64,000 bases of DNA from assembly GCA_026874595.1 (NCBI GenBank), contig CM049309.1, forward strand, positions 72,276,926 through 72,340,925, in the 5' to 3' direction. Made by a program: the position numbers and the translations under genes. Position 1 is the first letter of the stretch, and the number at the start of each line of letters is the position of its first letter. The notes under the pieces were generated by a model. That model ran no database searches. It was not told the DNA's origin and saw nothing but the letters and a program-made list of their open reading frames with translations. Below, piece by piece: positions 34,850-45,632 of the stretch. This stretch comes from Sipunculus nudus. Its lineage: Eukaryota; Annelida; Sipuncula; Golfingiida; Sipunculidae.

Positions 34850-37496
34850 ATAAAGAAATTACCCCAGAAGCTGTTATCATTATTATTCTTATGATTTACG
34901 TGTTTGTCTGTATTTCCTTAACTAATAAAAAACAGACCGTACATTTATTTAATCCATTTTATCAGTGGTGTTTCTAGTGTATTATTATACTAACCATGAT
35001 CGGGTTACTATAATTACCATAAGGTTGAATAAATATTGCAGAATTAGAGATAAAGTGTCGTGTAATCCTTTGGGCTGGCCTATGTTTTTGTGAAATTTGT
35101 CCGTTATGTATAACATTTATCTTAATTTATAACTTCATGTTCAGTCTGTTCATCTTGAGAATTAGAAGTACCTTTTATTTTCGGGATCTCCTGATAGTTT
35201 ACCTTGGTTTCTCCAAGTGATATATATACACTTACTTGCATTCTTGTTGATTCATCCATTTTTCATGTGCAATTAAAACCATGTATTGTTGATGGAGCTG
35301 CTGTCGTCGTTTAATATGTGTATGTATGTGTGCACGTTACAATTTAGATTCCATATCTTAATCATGGTATAATACATCACCTCACCTCCACCTTTAGACT
35401 CTAAGAAACGCCACCACCTGAGCCAAGGAGTGCCTCGATTTAGTTGTAATAACTTTTTTACCCATGTAAAATAAATATAGTTTATAATTAGAATTATGTT
35501 TTAGGTCAAATTCTATCTCCTCAGCAGGCGTCACATAGAAATACGCGGTAGCACAGTGGCCAAGATGTAGGGCATGGGATCCGGGAGCTCATGGCATGTC
35601 CTTTAAAACGCGGGTAATGGCTTAACATTTAAACGGTCTGTGAGGTCAAATTTTGTGATGTACAAACAACGCTGCAGAGAGACTGGTACTGCTTATCGGC
35701 GTTGATATTGCATGCATTATATATGCTGTTTATGTATATTTACATTTCTCACATATTAAAACACTAAAAAGCGCAATAACCATCTCTCCCAAAGAAATGT
35801 TAGTGTAATTGCTAACTTTCTGGGAAATTTATATTAAAGGTACATAAACTGTTGCAGTAATATGCATAATATACCGCGCCATTAGTTCATTGTGGTTGTA
35901 TACAAATTTTCATGGTAAAACTATCCCGGCGCACTGATTCTCTTCAGTTCCTTATGGTTTTGTGTGTGAGTAAACAGTTCACGTTAAAAGTTCACGTTAA
36001 TAAGACTGCGTGAACAGTGGTCCTATCTGGCGCAGGTGCGAAAACTTCAAAACAAGAAGTTACATGAAAGAAAAAAAAACCCAGGAGAAACCTTGGTTGG
36101 AAGCTTGAAACATTTTGATTTGTGAAGTTGCGCGGTACGGACACCAGGTGGCGTGCACGCTGTTTATATTTTGCACCACTGATCGCGCCCGGTTCAAGTT
36201 TGTTTTACTTGTTCACAGGAGTAAGGAAATGGGTACTGAACAATTTCTAGATACCACAATGTTTCAAAGAGAAAAAACTATATTTCGTGCTATTTAACAT
36301 ATTCGGTATGTCTTTTCAAATTGCATATAACATCTGTACTTAATTCTTGATTGAGACGGAAAATTCGTGCCATAATCAGAATTGTGGTTTGAGCCTACAA
36401 ATACCTACACCAAGTTCCTGCTCAAACTCTGCTGTGTGCTACACAGTGTCCCGGGAGTTCGTCAACTCCATTGGCAAATCACAGGAAGGCCGTCTTTAGA
36501 AAAAAAGGCCCCGAATACCATTGAAATTGCCCTGTCTTAATGTGATATAGATCCTTTCGAATTAAAAAAAATCATGATGATGATCCAGACAACCCCCAAA
36601 GTTTAATATATTCTTCCTTTGGTGATACGAAAACGCTCCACAATATTTCATAAACAAAAAAAAACGTTCAAACTTTCTGCATGAAATTGCTAATAGACCA
36701 GCGAACTATAAATTACCCGCCCCTGTCCTTGAGAAGGTATACAAGATGAAAAAGTACCGGTTGAGTAATTCTGAATGTTCATGTATTTTATATAATATAC
36801 AAAATTGTTTCATGACATGGTAGGGAGAGAGATAAAGAGTTTATCTTTCAAGAAATCTGCTCTTTTGCGTTTTTTAATCCGTTGGTCTGTGTTAATGTTA
36901 TACAGTTTTGACGATCTGCTTTTGGGGAAAGCACTGTGTCCAGGGTAACCTTCCTATAAAAGACGTATTAAGAGACGGCTGTTTCTGACGTGCTGTTGGT
37001 GTCAGTCAAGCAGATCCTAAAACAGAGACAAACTTTAACGGACCTGGTCGTTCCAGGAAGATTTACTGGTAAGTTGTGCTCGTTTATCTTCCATAAGGCA
37101 TACATCCATATCAGGTAACACACGTACTGATCCAAGCGAGCTTCTCCATCAGTCAGGAGCTGACTGGGCACTCAGTTACAGCTATAGTCTGGATCAGTCA
37201 TCTTTGTCGATATCTTATACAAACCCTGAAGACCGAACACTCAATTTTATATATTTTGTGTCACAGTGTTTAGTTTACTGATCAATTTGACCGTTTCTCT
37301 GCCAATACAAATATTTAAAAGCATTGTGAAATGCCCACTTAAGGGCAACTGTTTTGCATTCATATTTGTCCAGACCCAGAAATAATTTTAAAAAAAACTA
37401 CAGCATATTTCCATTTTAAAACTTTACATACGGGAAATCTGTACACTATCATGCACGGTTCCAGATGCGGACTACATATTCTAGATTTGGCAATTT

Positions 37497-37513
37497 GATA
37501 GATTGATTGATTG

Positions 37514-37548
<35 letters not shown>
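37497..37548 (+). repeat. (GATT)n(GA)n compound microsatellite
   Basis: About five GATT units followed by about 15 GA units. Confidence 0.95.
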
Positions 37549-37549
<1 letters not shown>

Positions 37550-37930
37550 GTTTACGTGAGTAATTTGAATGGTTCAATTGCCTTGTTCATTATTCATGCA
37601 ATACATGATGGTTATCTTAACGTAAGACAGATATCTGTAATTATAATACAAATTTGTTTAACGGTTACATTCTTAATAGATGTACATAAAAATGTTGTAC
37701 AGAATTGCCGAGAAACACATAAATCATGTGGATCCTTTTTCGGAGAATGCTAACTAAAAAAAACTAAAGTAAACAAGGGGAGACGGCGCACGAGCTATAC
37801 TGTTGTCACGACCGAAACCGGGCCCACCCAGCTCCATTAGCAACGTGAAAGTGGCCAGTTGATTGGTCTTGAGGAGTGTTGTGACCAATTTTGAGGGTCA
37901 TTTTGAGATGATAGAGATGTGATAGCCTAA

Positions 37931-38131
37931 GGCCAAAAAAAAGGTATGGTTCTCAGGCACTTTTATTAAAGAAATCAGTGCGGGCGGGCGATATTTCATT
38001 TTGTACCTTTTTTGTATGTTTCGATAAAAATGTCATATGATTAAGGAAACGCATTAAAAAAAAAAATTTTTATGCGGGTTAAAAATTACATGGGCGGTGC
38101 CTGAAACCATACCTTTTATATTTTTTTGGCC
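37931..38131 (+). mobile_element. PIF/Harbinger-like MITE, complete
   Basis: The left end GGCCAAAAAAAAGGTATGG and right end CCATACCTTTTATATTTTTT + TGGCC are inverted repeats that continue into TTCTCAGGCAC / GTGCCTGAAA. The element is about 201 bp. It is flanked on both sides by TAA (37928-37930 and 38132-38134), matching the 3-bp TWA target duplication of PIF/Harbinger. It encodes no protein. A truncated relative lies at 2498-2640. Confidence 0.7.
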
Positions 38132-38289
38132 TAAGCTAAAATTTTGTAGATGCCAAATCTAGCCAAGTGCAAAAGTATATCCAATAAGAAAGGGACATAA
38201 TTCAGGGTCGCTCCAGCTCCCCAAACCGGAGACAAGACGAGTATTCAGGTAAGCCAGCAGAACATATTACTGAGGCATGTGAGGCATAT

Positions 38290-39645
38290 TACTCACTTTT
38301 GAATTTTATTTTTAGAACTGAGAAAATCCTCCAAACAATGAAGAAGGTGATAATCATTACATTTCCAAAACTAGGGCTTCGATCTGGTTCTGATCCAAAT
38401 AAATACAGGGGAATCACCCTTGTTTCATCTTTGTATAAGTTATTCGAAAAGGTAGGCCTAATTCTTTCCAGGATTAACGATAAACTTACCTTGTTGTGTC
38501 AAACCTTTCCCGATCCTCTTCAACATGCTTATCAAAAGAATAAATCATCCTTGCATGCGTCATTATATCATTATATAGAAAATAATTCCAAACTTCATGC
38601 TTGTTTACTGGATAGCCAAAAGGCTTTGGATGTCGTGTGGCACAAGGGATTATTTTTTAAATTGTTTGAGTTTGGCATCTCGGGGACTCTTTGGAGAGTC
38701 ATCTATGAAGCCTAGCACAATGCTAAGAGCGCTATGTTATATGGAGGTCACCTTATAGGGACTAGTTTCCCGTCAGACGATCTGTGAGGCAGGGCGGAAT
38801 CTTATCACCTTTGGTTTTTTGTTATATCCATAAATCACCTTCCTTGTGAACTGCGAAATTCAAAATTAGGCTCCTTTGTCGGATCCTCTTTTACTGGGTG
38901 CCCTACGCGAGCGGATGCCGTTTGTTTGTTTATTGTCACCTTCACCTGTGAGATTGCAAAATAATGATTGATATTTACTAGAATTACATTTGTAAATGGA
39001 GTTTTAATTTTAATCCTGCAAAATCAATAGTTGTAGTTTTGGGGGAAAGTGATAGGAAATTTGCAATGTATTTCATACGAAGACAATGGAGATTAGGAGA
39101 TAATCGGACCGAGGAAAGGTCACGAGTTACACATTTAGGTATACGTCTCCAAGGAAACCTGAAGCTAACTGACCGTATTGAGGATGCCTGCAGAAGAGGC
39201 AAGGGTTCCTTGTTAATTGTCACTGTAGGGAGTTTGGGTGCGACCAAAGGGACTGAATCCCTTGACGAGTGTAAGTCTGTATAAATTGGTAGTCCTTCCG
39301 AAAACTCAATAAGGAGCTGAATTGTGGTCTAACCTGAACAATTCTCAAGTGTTAAGCCTTGAACGAATGCACAGGTTTTGCCTGAATGTCGTCCTAGGTT
39401 TTCATCCGCGTACCAGACCTGACATGGTTTTATCATTTCTTGGGATACCTCGCATCCTGTCATTTGTTAATACAACTAAGTTAACGTTACTAGGAAATAT
39501 ACTGAGGTCTCCGGGCGCAAAATGTATGCAAGTTAATCATTATCTACCGACTAATGTTCCACAGGCTTCAGCCCAGAACATGCCAGCTTCTTTTCGTTCC
39601 GGATGTGTGTGCAATACTGTCAGAGCTAACAATAATGAAGCATAA
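38290..39645 (+). pseudogene. Dead non-LTR retrotransposon reverse transcriptase (LINE fragment)
   Basis: In one frame, 38299-38715 encodes a typical LINE RT palm/finger start: GSDPNKYRGITLVSSLYKLF, FPDPLQHAYQKNKSSLHASL and LDSQKALDVVWHKGLFFKLF. After a frame change the motif expected as YADD reads RADA (38908-38919, in CPTRADAVCL). Then follow FNFNPAKSIVVVLGES (about 39000), THLGIRLQ (39129) and, in frame again at 39322-39645, a C-terminal part with WSNLNNSQVLSLERMHRFCL. Stops and at least two frameshifts break it. It has no endonuclease domain and no ends. The clade (CR1/L2/Jockey-like) cannot be settled by eye. Confidence 0.8.
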
Positions 39646-41659
39646 AGCTATTGTGATTGGCACTTAAGCACAGCAAAAAACTTCGGGAAGAATTGATCGA
39701 AAGAAGTTTATTATTGACCGGGTAACGGCTTGTGAATATGCCTCTCATTCCGACAGAACAGCCATTGATTCAAAATTTGAATTTTTTAATAGTGTGCATC
39801 ATGACTGTTTTAGTTCTTCCGTGTAATGGGACACGGTTAGAGCGGTACCTATAAATGTTTGCATTATTTCAGCTGGATGGTTAAAATATTAGTATCAATC
39901 GGTCAACATGACCAAGTTCCACTCCTATATGTCATTTTTGTGGTACATTAGTCACCTGTCCGTATAAATATGCTTTACTGTATATTGTGATGCTACGAAA
40001 GCATAAAGAGATTTGTTGTGGGACTTTATTATAAATGTATGCTGTGTAGAAGATTCCGTATTTTTGTTTAATTTAATTGACGAAGATTTTCTAAAATTCA
40101 TATTTGGCAGGTACTTTATAGAATCATGGGCAGTTGATTATCGGTATATTATGCTATACAGGTTCGGTAGCTTTATTTATGAATGTCGGGAAACAGTTTT
40201 GGAGCTTAATTCGAGTACAGTTTGAATCACCTGACTTGGGTTTTCAAAAGACTATGGTTTAACAGTTTTACAAATGCACGAATAAGATCCCCGCTGACCA
40301 AATGTGTACGTAACTAAATATACTTTATATAGCCATTGTACACTTTTGTATGCGCACTCATTAATTTCTATGTTTGCACATTTAACTTTGTGAATCTTCA
40401 GCAATGGAGGATATAAATATCCATCTATCAGAATGAACTTATTTCTAATTCTACAATGATAACATAACATATATAACATAACCGCTCAGGACACACAAGT
40501 AAATCAGACACTGGTAATATAAAATGGTGCTCGTCCTCAGACCTTGTGAATGCAATATATTGAGATTTCCTGGGAATTTTAGCTATCGTTTGAAACATGT
40601 TTATACCTTCATCGTGGTAAGTTTTGGAACATTTTCTGATACTCATGATGTAAGTTGCATTGAGTAATTCAATGTATGAATAACTCTGATATAAACTCTT
40701 GAGACCTATGAGGAAACTATCTGTAAATTTATTGCATCCCGTGCCCTGTTGCTTGGGTTACAGATGTATGATATTTAATGGGACCTATTCACACACCAAG
40801 TATATTTAATATACATGATATATATATTTTTCTTGAAATATTCCAGTATCTCTCAATATTTCGTTCTGAAACCATTTGCTTACACCTCTACTAAAGAGGA
40901 AAAAACACGTACTTGCCCAGAACACATTACTTGGCGTAAACAAATCCGGTGGCCGTTCCGCGCAGCGGAAATCAATATTTTTTCAAGCTTCCAACCGGTG
41001 TTGACTTTCTTTCGTGTTTCTTTTCCTTGTTTTGGAATTGTTGCAAGTGCGCAAGATCGGTCACGCGGTCTTGATGGTAAACAATCACACGTGGACTGTG
41101 TTTACTTACACACAGAATCGTAACAACGTATGAAACTGGTGAACTGGAGGTATTAAGCCCATGTGTCGGGATGGTTTTTGTGGAAACTTTTTTTCATTCA
41201 CTATTGACTGATCACGTATTGTTGATAACTTATAAATTGTTGTTCATAGGCATTTTTTGGAAATGTAATGCCCTGATCAGGTAGCTCTGCACGGAATACA
41301 AACCCAAGGATTTGAATCAAGCTGAAATGGCACTTGTCTTTTAACCCCTTAGTTTTTTTTAACCAATATACAATACTAACAGAGTACATTCCATAACCAT
41401 TGAGGCCATACGTCAGTGCCAGAGATCACAGCTTTTCTTAATTGACAGAAAACTGTAAACTTTCTTTCGATGTTCGGAATTGGTGATTCCATAAACTTCA
41501 TTTCCATGAAAATCAGCAACAAGTTATACCTCGCATTATTCCAGTGGCATAAGAATTTTAAACTACCTTCAATGATCCTAAATTTAGAATTCATTTTATT
41601 TAGTCTGTTTTGTTTCATCTTAATTGGAGGTTGGAAAGATGTTAGTTGTTTGTTATTGA

Positions 41660-41705
41660 CACCAGGGGCGAATTTAGGGGGCGCCCCCCCCCCCCCTAGG
41701 TTTTT
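41660..41705 (+). repeat. Remnant of a CAGGGGCGRATYYAGG-type terminal inverted repeat element
   Basis: CAGGGGCGAATTTAGG followed by GGGC and a run of C, as at 56593, 58312 and 59812. Only one terminus is seen. Confidence 0.4.
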
Positions 41706-42380
41706 AATATGGTAGACAACTCTACACGCCTAATATTGAAAAGCAGGGTTTTGCGTCACAGTTTTCTTCCCTTTTAGTCTGCATACGAGTTGTATAGAAG
41801 ACCCAAATCATTCCGAGCATACTTGTTTACCTGGGCCAGGGTGCTGAACCAACCAATTGTAAGACTCTGTATTACAATAAAAAAGTTTTGTTATTAAAAT
41901 GTGACCATTCACAAACCCGATTTCAGACTGATCATTTTAGACTGCCGTTGTGCAGCAACCCTATAATATGTCTGCAAACTTACATTTCACGGCCAATATA
42001 TGCCACCCTCACAAAACAATGCACAACTGAAAAATTTTAACCGCGTGTATGTGAAGCCGACACGAGTATTTTTTTCATCCATGAATACTAAATGTGGTCA
42101 GTATCCTGAACGTTTTTATGACAAGAGTTAAATTACAAAGTTAAGACATAACACTTGAAAGAAACTGTCAGGCAATATTCATCTCTTTTATTTCAGGCAT
42201 GAGAGTAATAATGCTGTATCTGAAAGAAACCTGAATTAGGCACATAAAGAACAACAACAGTGAAATAACTGAAACAATATTTAGAAGAACTGGTTTATTG
42301 AATAAAACTGACAGTGCATGCCTAACATGTTCATCTTGCTGAGTATGCAAAATAAAGTATCAATACTCCATAACAATACC

Positions 42381-42650
42381 AACAAGGGCACCACAAGGCG
42401 GAGCATCCCCTCGCACGCGAGCATAATTAGACTGGATTCATTACACAGTATGAAAATCAAGAGGGCAGTTCTGTGAACTTGACTGTTGACCTCATGTCCT
42501 TCATCTGTGGGTGGGTGAGCCATATGTGAAGAATGAAACTCAAAAGATATGGTCAAATGGTTCGGCTAAAAATCGGTCCACAATCCAAACAAAACGGACA
42601 CGGAAGTTGTTACTATATCCTCTCCTGCAACATTATTGCGAGGGGATAAA
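42381..42650 (-). mobile_element. Short Helentron/HINE-like element (reverse orientation)
   Basis: Read on the - strand it starts ATCCCCTCGCAATAATG (from 42647), contains GTCCGTTTTG, then shows GCGAGGGGAT (inverse of the start, 42405-42414), a GCTCCGCC-TTGT-GGTGCC partial stem, and ends CCCTTGTT. The inverted repeat ATCCCCTCGC/GCGAGGGGAT is a perfect 10 bp. It is only about 270 bp long, as if the tandem core were deleted. Confidence 0.45.
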
Positions 42651-42779
42651 AGCTGAATGCATTTAAAGCTTTTAAAGTGATATTGCAAATCAGCTAACAG
42701 TTTCAACATCTTATTCATTCCCTCTTATTATGTTTTGAGCTAATAAGTGACCAATGGGTTTTGACGCTGATAGAAAATA

Positions 42780-43935
42780 GTATCAGCAACATTATAAAAG
42801 TTTCCAAGAAGATTTTTATAGGATTTCTCTAGATGCTAGGTAAAAAGTTCCTGCGTCAAACTGCTATGACGTGTGTCCATCTGACTTATAGGGTACTAAA
42901 ATCATGTTGTTTCACATAGATCACAAAATATAGGTCACGATGACCTAACTTTGGATGTGAATAGAGGTATTACAGTGAACACCATTTACATTAAGAAAGG
43001 GATTTCTAGATCCAACAGATATGAATTGTTATCTGTCTGACTTTCTGGGTGCTCAATTTAGGTTTTCTGTTCATAGCTAACATAAAATAGGTCACACCTA
43101 ATTTCAGGATTCAAAGGAGACTTGCAAAGGACCTCCCCCGATGTCATATCAGAAAGTTCTAGGTCTACCGGATAGAATCTGTGCCTTTTCTGTCAGATTG
43201 CTCAAAATCATGTTTTTTTGGCCAGTCACTCGCAGAATAAAGGTCACGGTGACCTTATTTCATATTTCCAAGGACATTCATCAAGGACCTCCCTGAAGGT
43301 CACATTAAAAGATTCTAGGCCAAATGGTGACAATTTGTGCCCCATCTGACTTTTTGGGTGCTCAAAATCATTTTTCGGCCAGCAGCTCTCAGAATATAGG
43401 TCACTATGACCTTATTTCAGGTTTCAGAGGAGATTTGCCAAGGACCTACCTGGATGTTTCCAGGTCTGACAGATAGGATCGGTACACTTTCTGATTGTCA
43501 GGGTGTAAAAATCATGTTTTTTTTTTTTTTTTGGCCAGTCACTCGCAGAATATAGTATATAATGACCTAGATTCCGGTTTCCATGAAAATTGGCAGGGAA
43601 TCTCACTAGAAATTATACATAACAATTCCAAGTCTTAAGGATACAATGCTAGCCAGTCTCACTTAAAGGGTGCTCAAATCATGTTTTTTTTCTATAGCTC
43701 GTAAAATAAAGGTAATGGTGACCTAATTTCATATTTCCAAGGACATTTATTCAGGACCTCCCTGAAGGTCACATTAGAATATTCTAAGCCAAATGGATAC
43801 AATTTGTGCTCTCACTCTTTAGGTGCTCAAAATCATGGTTTTGGCCAGTGGCTCGCTGAATTTTGGTCACCATGACCTAACTTCGGTTTTCAAGAAAAAT
43901 TTCCTGGGTCCTTAAACAGTAAGAGGTCCTGGAAT
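42780..43935 (+). repeat. 155-bp tandem array with embedded GGTCAnnnTGACC palindromes
   Basis: About seven diverged units of 149-162 bp. Each has CTCAAAATCATGTTTTT, GGCCAGTCACTCGCAGAATA, AGGTCAnnnTGACCT, ATTTCA..TTTCCAAGGACAT and ACCTCCCTGAAGGTCACATT, or variants. The palindrome stands at 42932, 43241, 43398 and 43864 with an intact GGTCA-N3-TGACC core, and in decayed form near 43088, 43547 and 43709. I see no ends that would define a transposon. Confidence 0.75.
43517..43532 (+). repeat. Poly-T run (16 T)
   Basis: A homopolymer inside the 155-bp tandem array. Confidence 0.95.
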
Positions 43936-44257
43936 ACAGTTAGAAGTTTTTAAGTCCAACGGTTACAGGTTGTGCTCTGTTAATGGGACTTCTTCATTTG
44001 AGGGTCTCAAAAACAGAGAAAATAATGTGTAAAAATTAGAAAAAAATACACCTTCCTTTTAAGGGTTCCCTACAGTTCATGAAATCAAAACTCCTCAATT
44101 TCCCCATTTTCCTTTATAAATTTCCAAAATTCAATTATTTCAACCTATTCTCCGTGTGACAGATTTTCAATGTTGCTGCAGTGAACATCATTTGCATCAA
44201 CATGGTGGAACAAAGACACTAGTACATACTATATTTATTTGACTATATATACACTAG

Positions 44258-44420
44258 TTGCCTCTGACAGGAGGGTATGGATTCATCTTGTGTTTGTGTT
44301 CACAACATATTTCAGGCAATCATGTATAGAATCTCATGATATTTTCGGGCATTTAGGGAGTGGGCCAATGAAGAAATGACTAAATTTTGACGCGGATCAG
44401 GCACATTATCTGAATTCTAG
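44258..44420 (-). repeat. Dispersed repeat, copy in - orientation
   Basis: Its reverse complement matches 30300-30472 (TTCTTCATTGGCCCA, TCATGAGATTCT, ATACCCTCCTGTCAGAGGCAA). Neither copy shows coding sequence. Confidence 0.6.
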
Positions 44421-45540
44421 AACATCATCAAGGCATATTTTCAAAATCACTTGAAATTCACTTTTGCATAAATGAAACTAGGAATACAGGTAATATAGGT
44501 GAATGCAATCACACTTTTTGGGCATGCCATAATAGGGGCCCTCCCCCCAACTTGGCGGAGGCTTGCATATCTAGAATGCAGATTTCTTGTTTTTACAATA
44601 ACACTTGCATGTAATGGTAAATCATTTAGTACTTGAAAGACTGGACATGACAGCATATAAATAAGTCACTGACCACTTCTTCTTTTAAGCACTGAGACTT
44701 TTCCTTGATTTGGAGATTATTTTCCTAAAATTGCTGGAATTTTTCCCTGACTGATAAAAAGGATAATTCATTTTAATATTTTTTTATTGATTTTGAGGAT
44801 GGCCTGAAACCCTGTTTTCCTTGCTGTCAATTGAAGTTAAGAGGTCTTATAAATGCAGGTCAGTCATTATGAAACAATTATTTCAGGCACCAGTAATTAG
44901 GGCCATGACAATACAATGGTGCACTGTAGCTATTGATATGGGGACAATATTAGAGCATCACATAGAAAGCACCGTTAGACACTTAATCGTAGTTCCCAAG
45001 CACCAAACATGGATGGTGCATAACAAGTGTTATGGCACGTGATTGCCATTCGCTAATTGTTTCGGAAAAGTTATCTAGATTCTTTCAAAGAACAAAGATG
45101 ACTACTGACTCTGAATCTAGACTGTTAAACCCCTTGTATGATTGTATTATGTACTGTATCATGGATGAAATATTGCCATATGAATCATTTAGAAAGATAA
45201 TGTATCTTTACAGCACTAATAGTCATGAATATTCATGAGCAACCTCTCATTTGATATCAACGTAGTATTATAGATATCATCATAAAAGTGCTGTAAACAT
45301 TTTTTTTAAGTGGAATGTCTCACTGCTGTGACTGTCTGTTTTCCATGTTGTTAAGGGTTAGATCTAAAAAGATCAGTACAACTACATGATTTGCACAGCG
45401 GAAACAGGATTTTCAATCAAGATGCTCCATGAAGCTTCCTTCTTATATCTTACATACCATGTTTCTTTATAAAACACATGAAAAAAAGTTTATGTTAAAT
45501 GTCCATCTTTTCCCCTTGAAGTTTCCACCTCAAGACAATG

Positions 45541-45632
45541 TTAGTGTTTTCTTTTCCTTGTAAGTGGCGCCTCTTGACTTGACTGACTTGATACAGTGCC
45601 ACCAGAGGGCACTGCCAGTTGGTTTGCAGCAT
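45541..45632 (-). CDS. NSMCE1: NSMCE1 exon 7 (last): C-terminal tail and stop
   Basis: After the acceptor TGTATTTCAG the exon completes an Asp codon and encodes AANQLAVPSGGTVSSQSSQE then APLTRKRKH and stop TAA (45543-45541). The tail is low-complexity, Ser/Gln-rich and ends basic, as expected of a disordered nuclear tail. Confidence 0.88.

Larger units (their letters stand above)
28587..37930 (+). other. Rab27 3' UTR and intergenic DNA
   Basis: The first part must contain the Rab27 3' UTR, whose end is not defined by sequence. The rest is AT-rich with four (AT)n arrays and dispersed-repeat fragments listed separately. I found no coding exon; open frames here are short, and those over AT arrays are poly-Ile/Tyr artefacts. 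In 35000-37490 I see nothing I can name. Confidence 0.55.
39646..45540 (+). other. Intergenic DNA between the LINE fragment and NSMCE1
   Basis: It contains a MITE remnant, an inverted element at 42381-42650, the 155-bp tandem array at 42780-43935 and a dispersed repeat at 44258-44420. The NSMCE1 3' UTR must lie just left of 45541; no strong polyadenylation signal is evident close to the stop. I recognise no gene in 39646-42380 or 44421-45540. Confidence 0.55.

Noticed and set aside
35545-35600. GCGGTAGCACAGTGGCCAAG followed by a GGGATCC..GGCATGTCC stretch, reminiscent of a tRNA-derived repeat
   Set aside because: Only one box-like match, no second copy in the window and no foldable cloverleaf.
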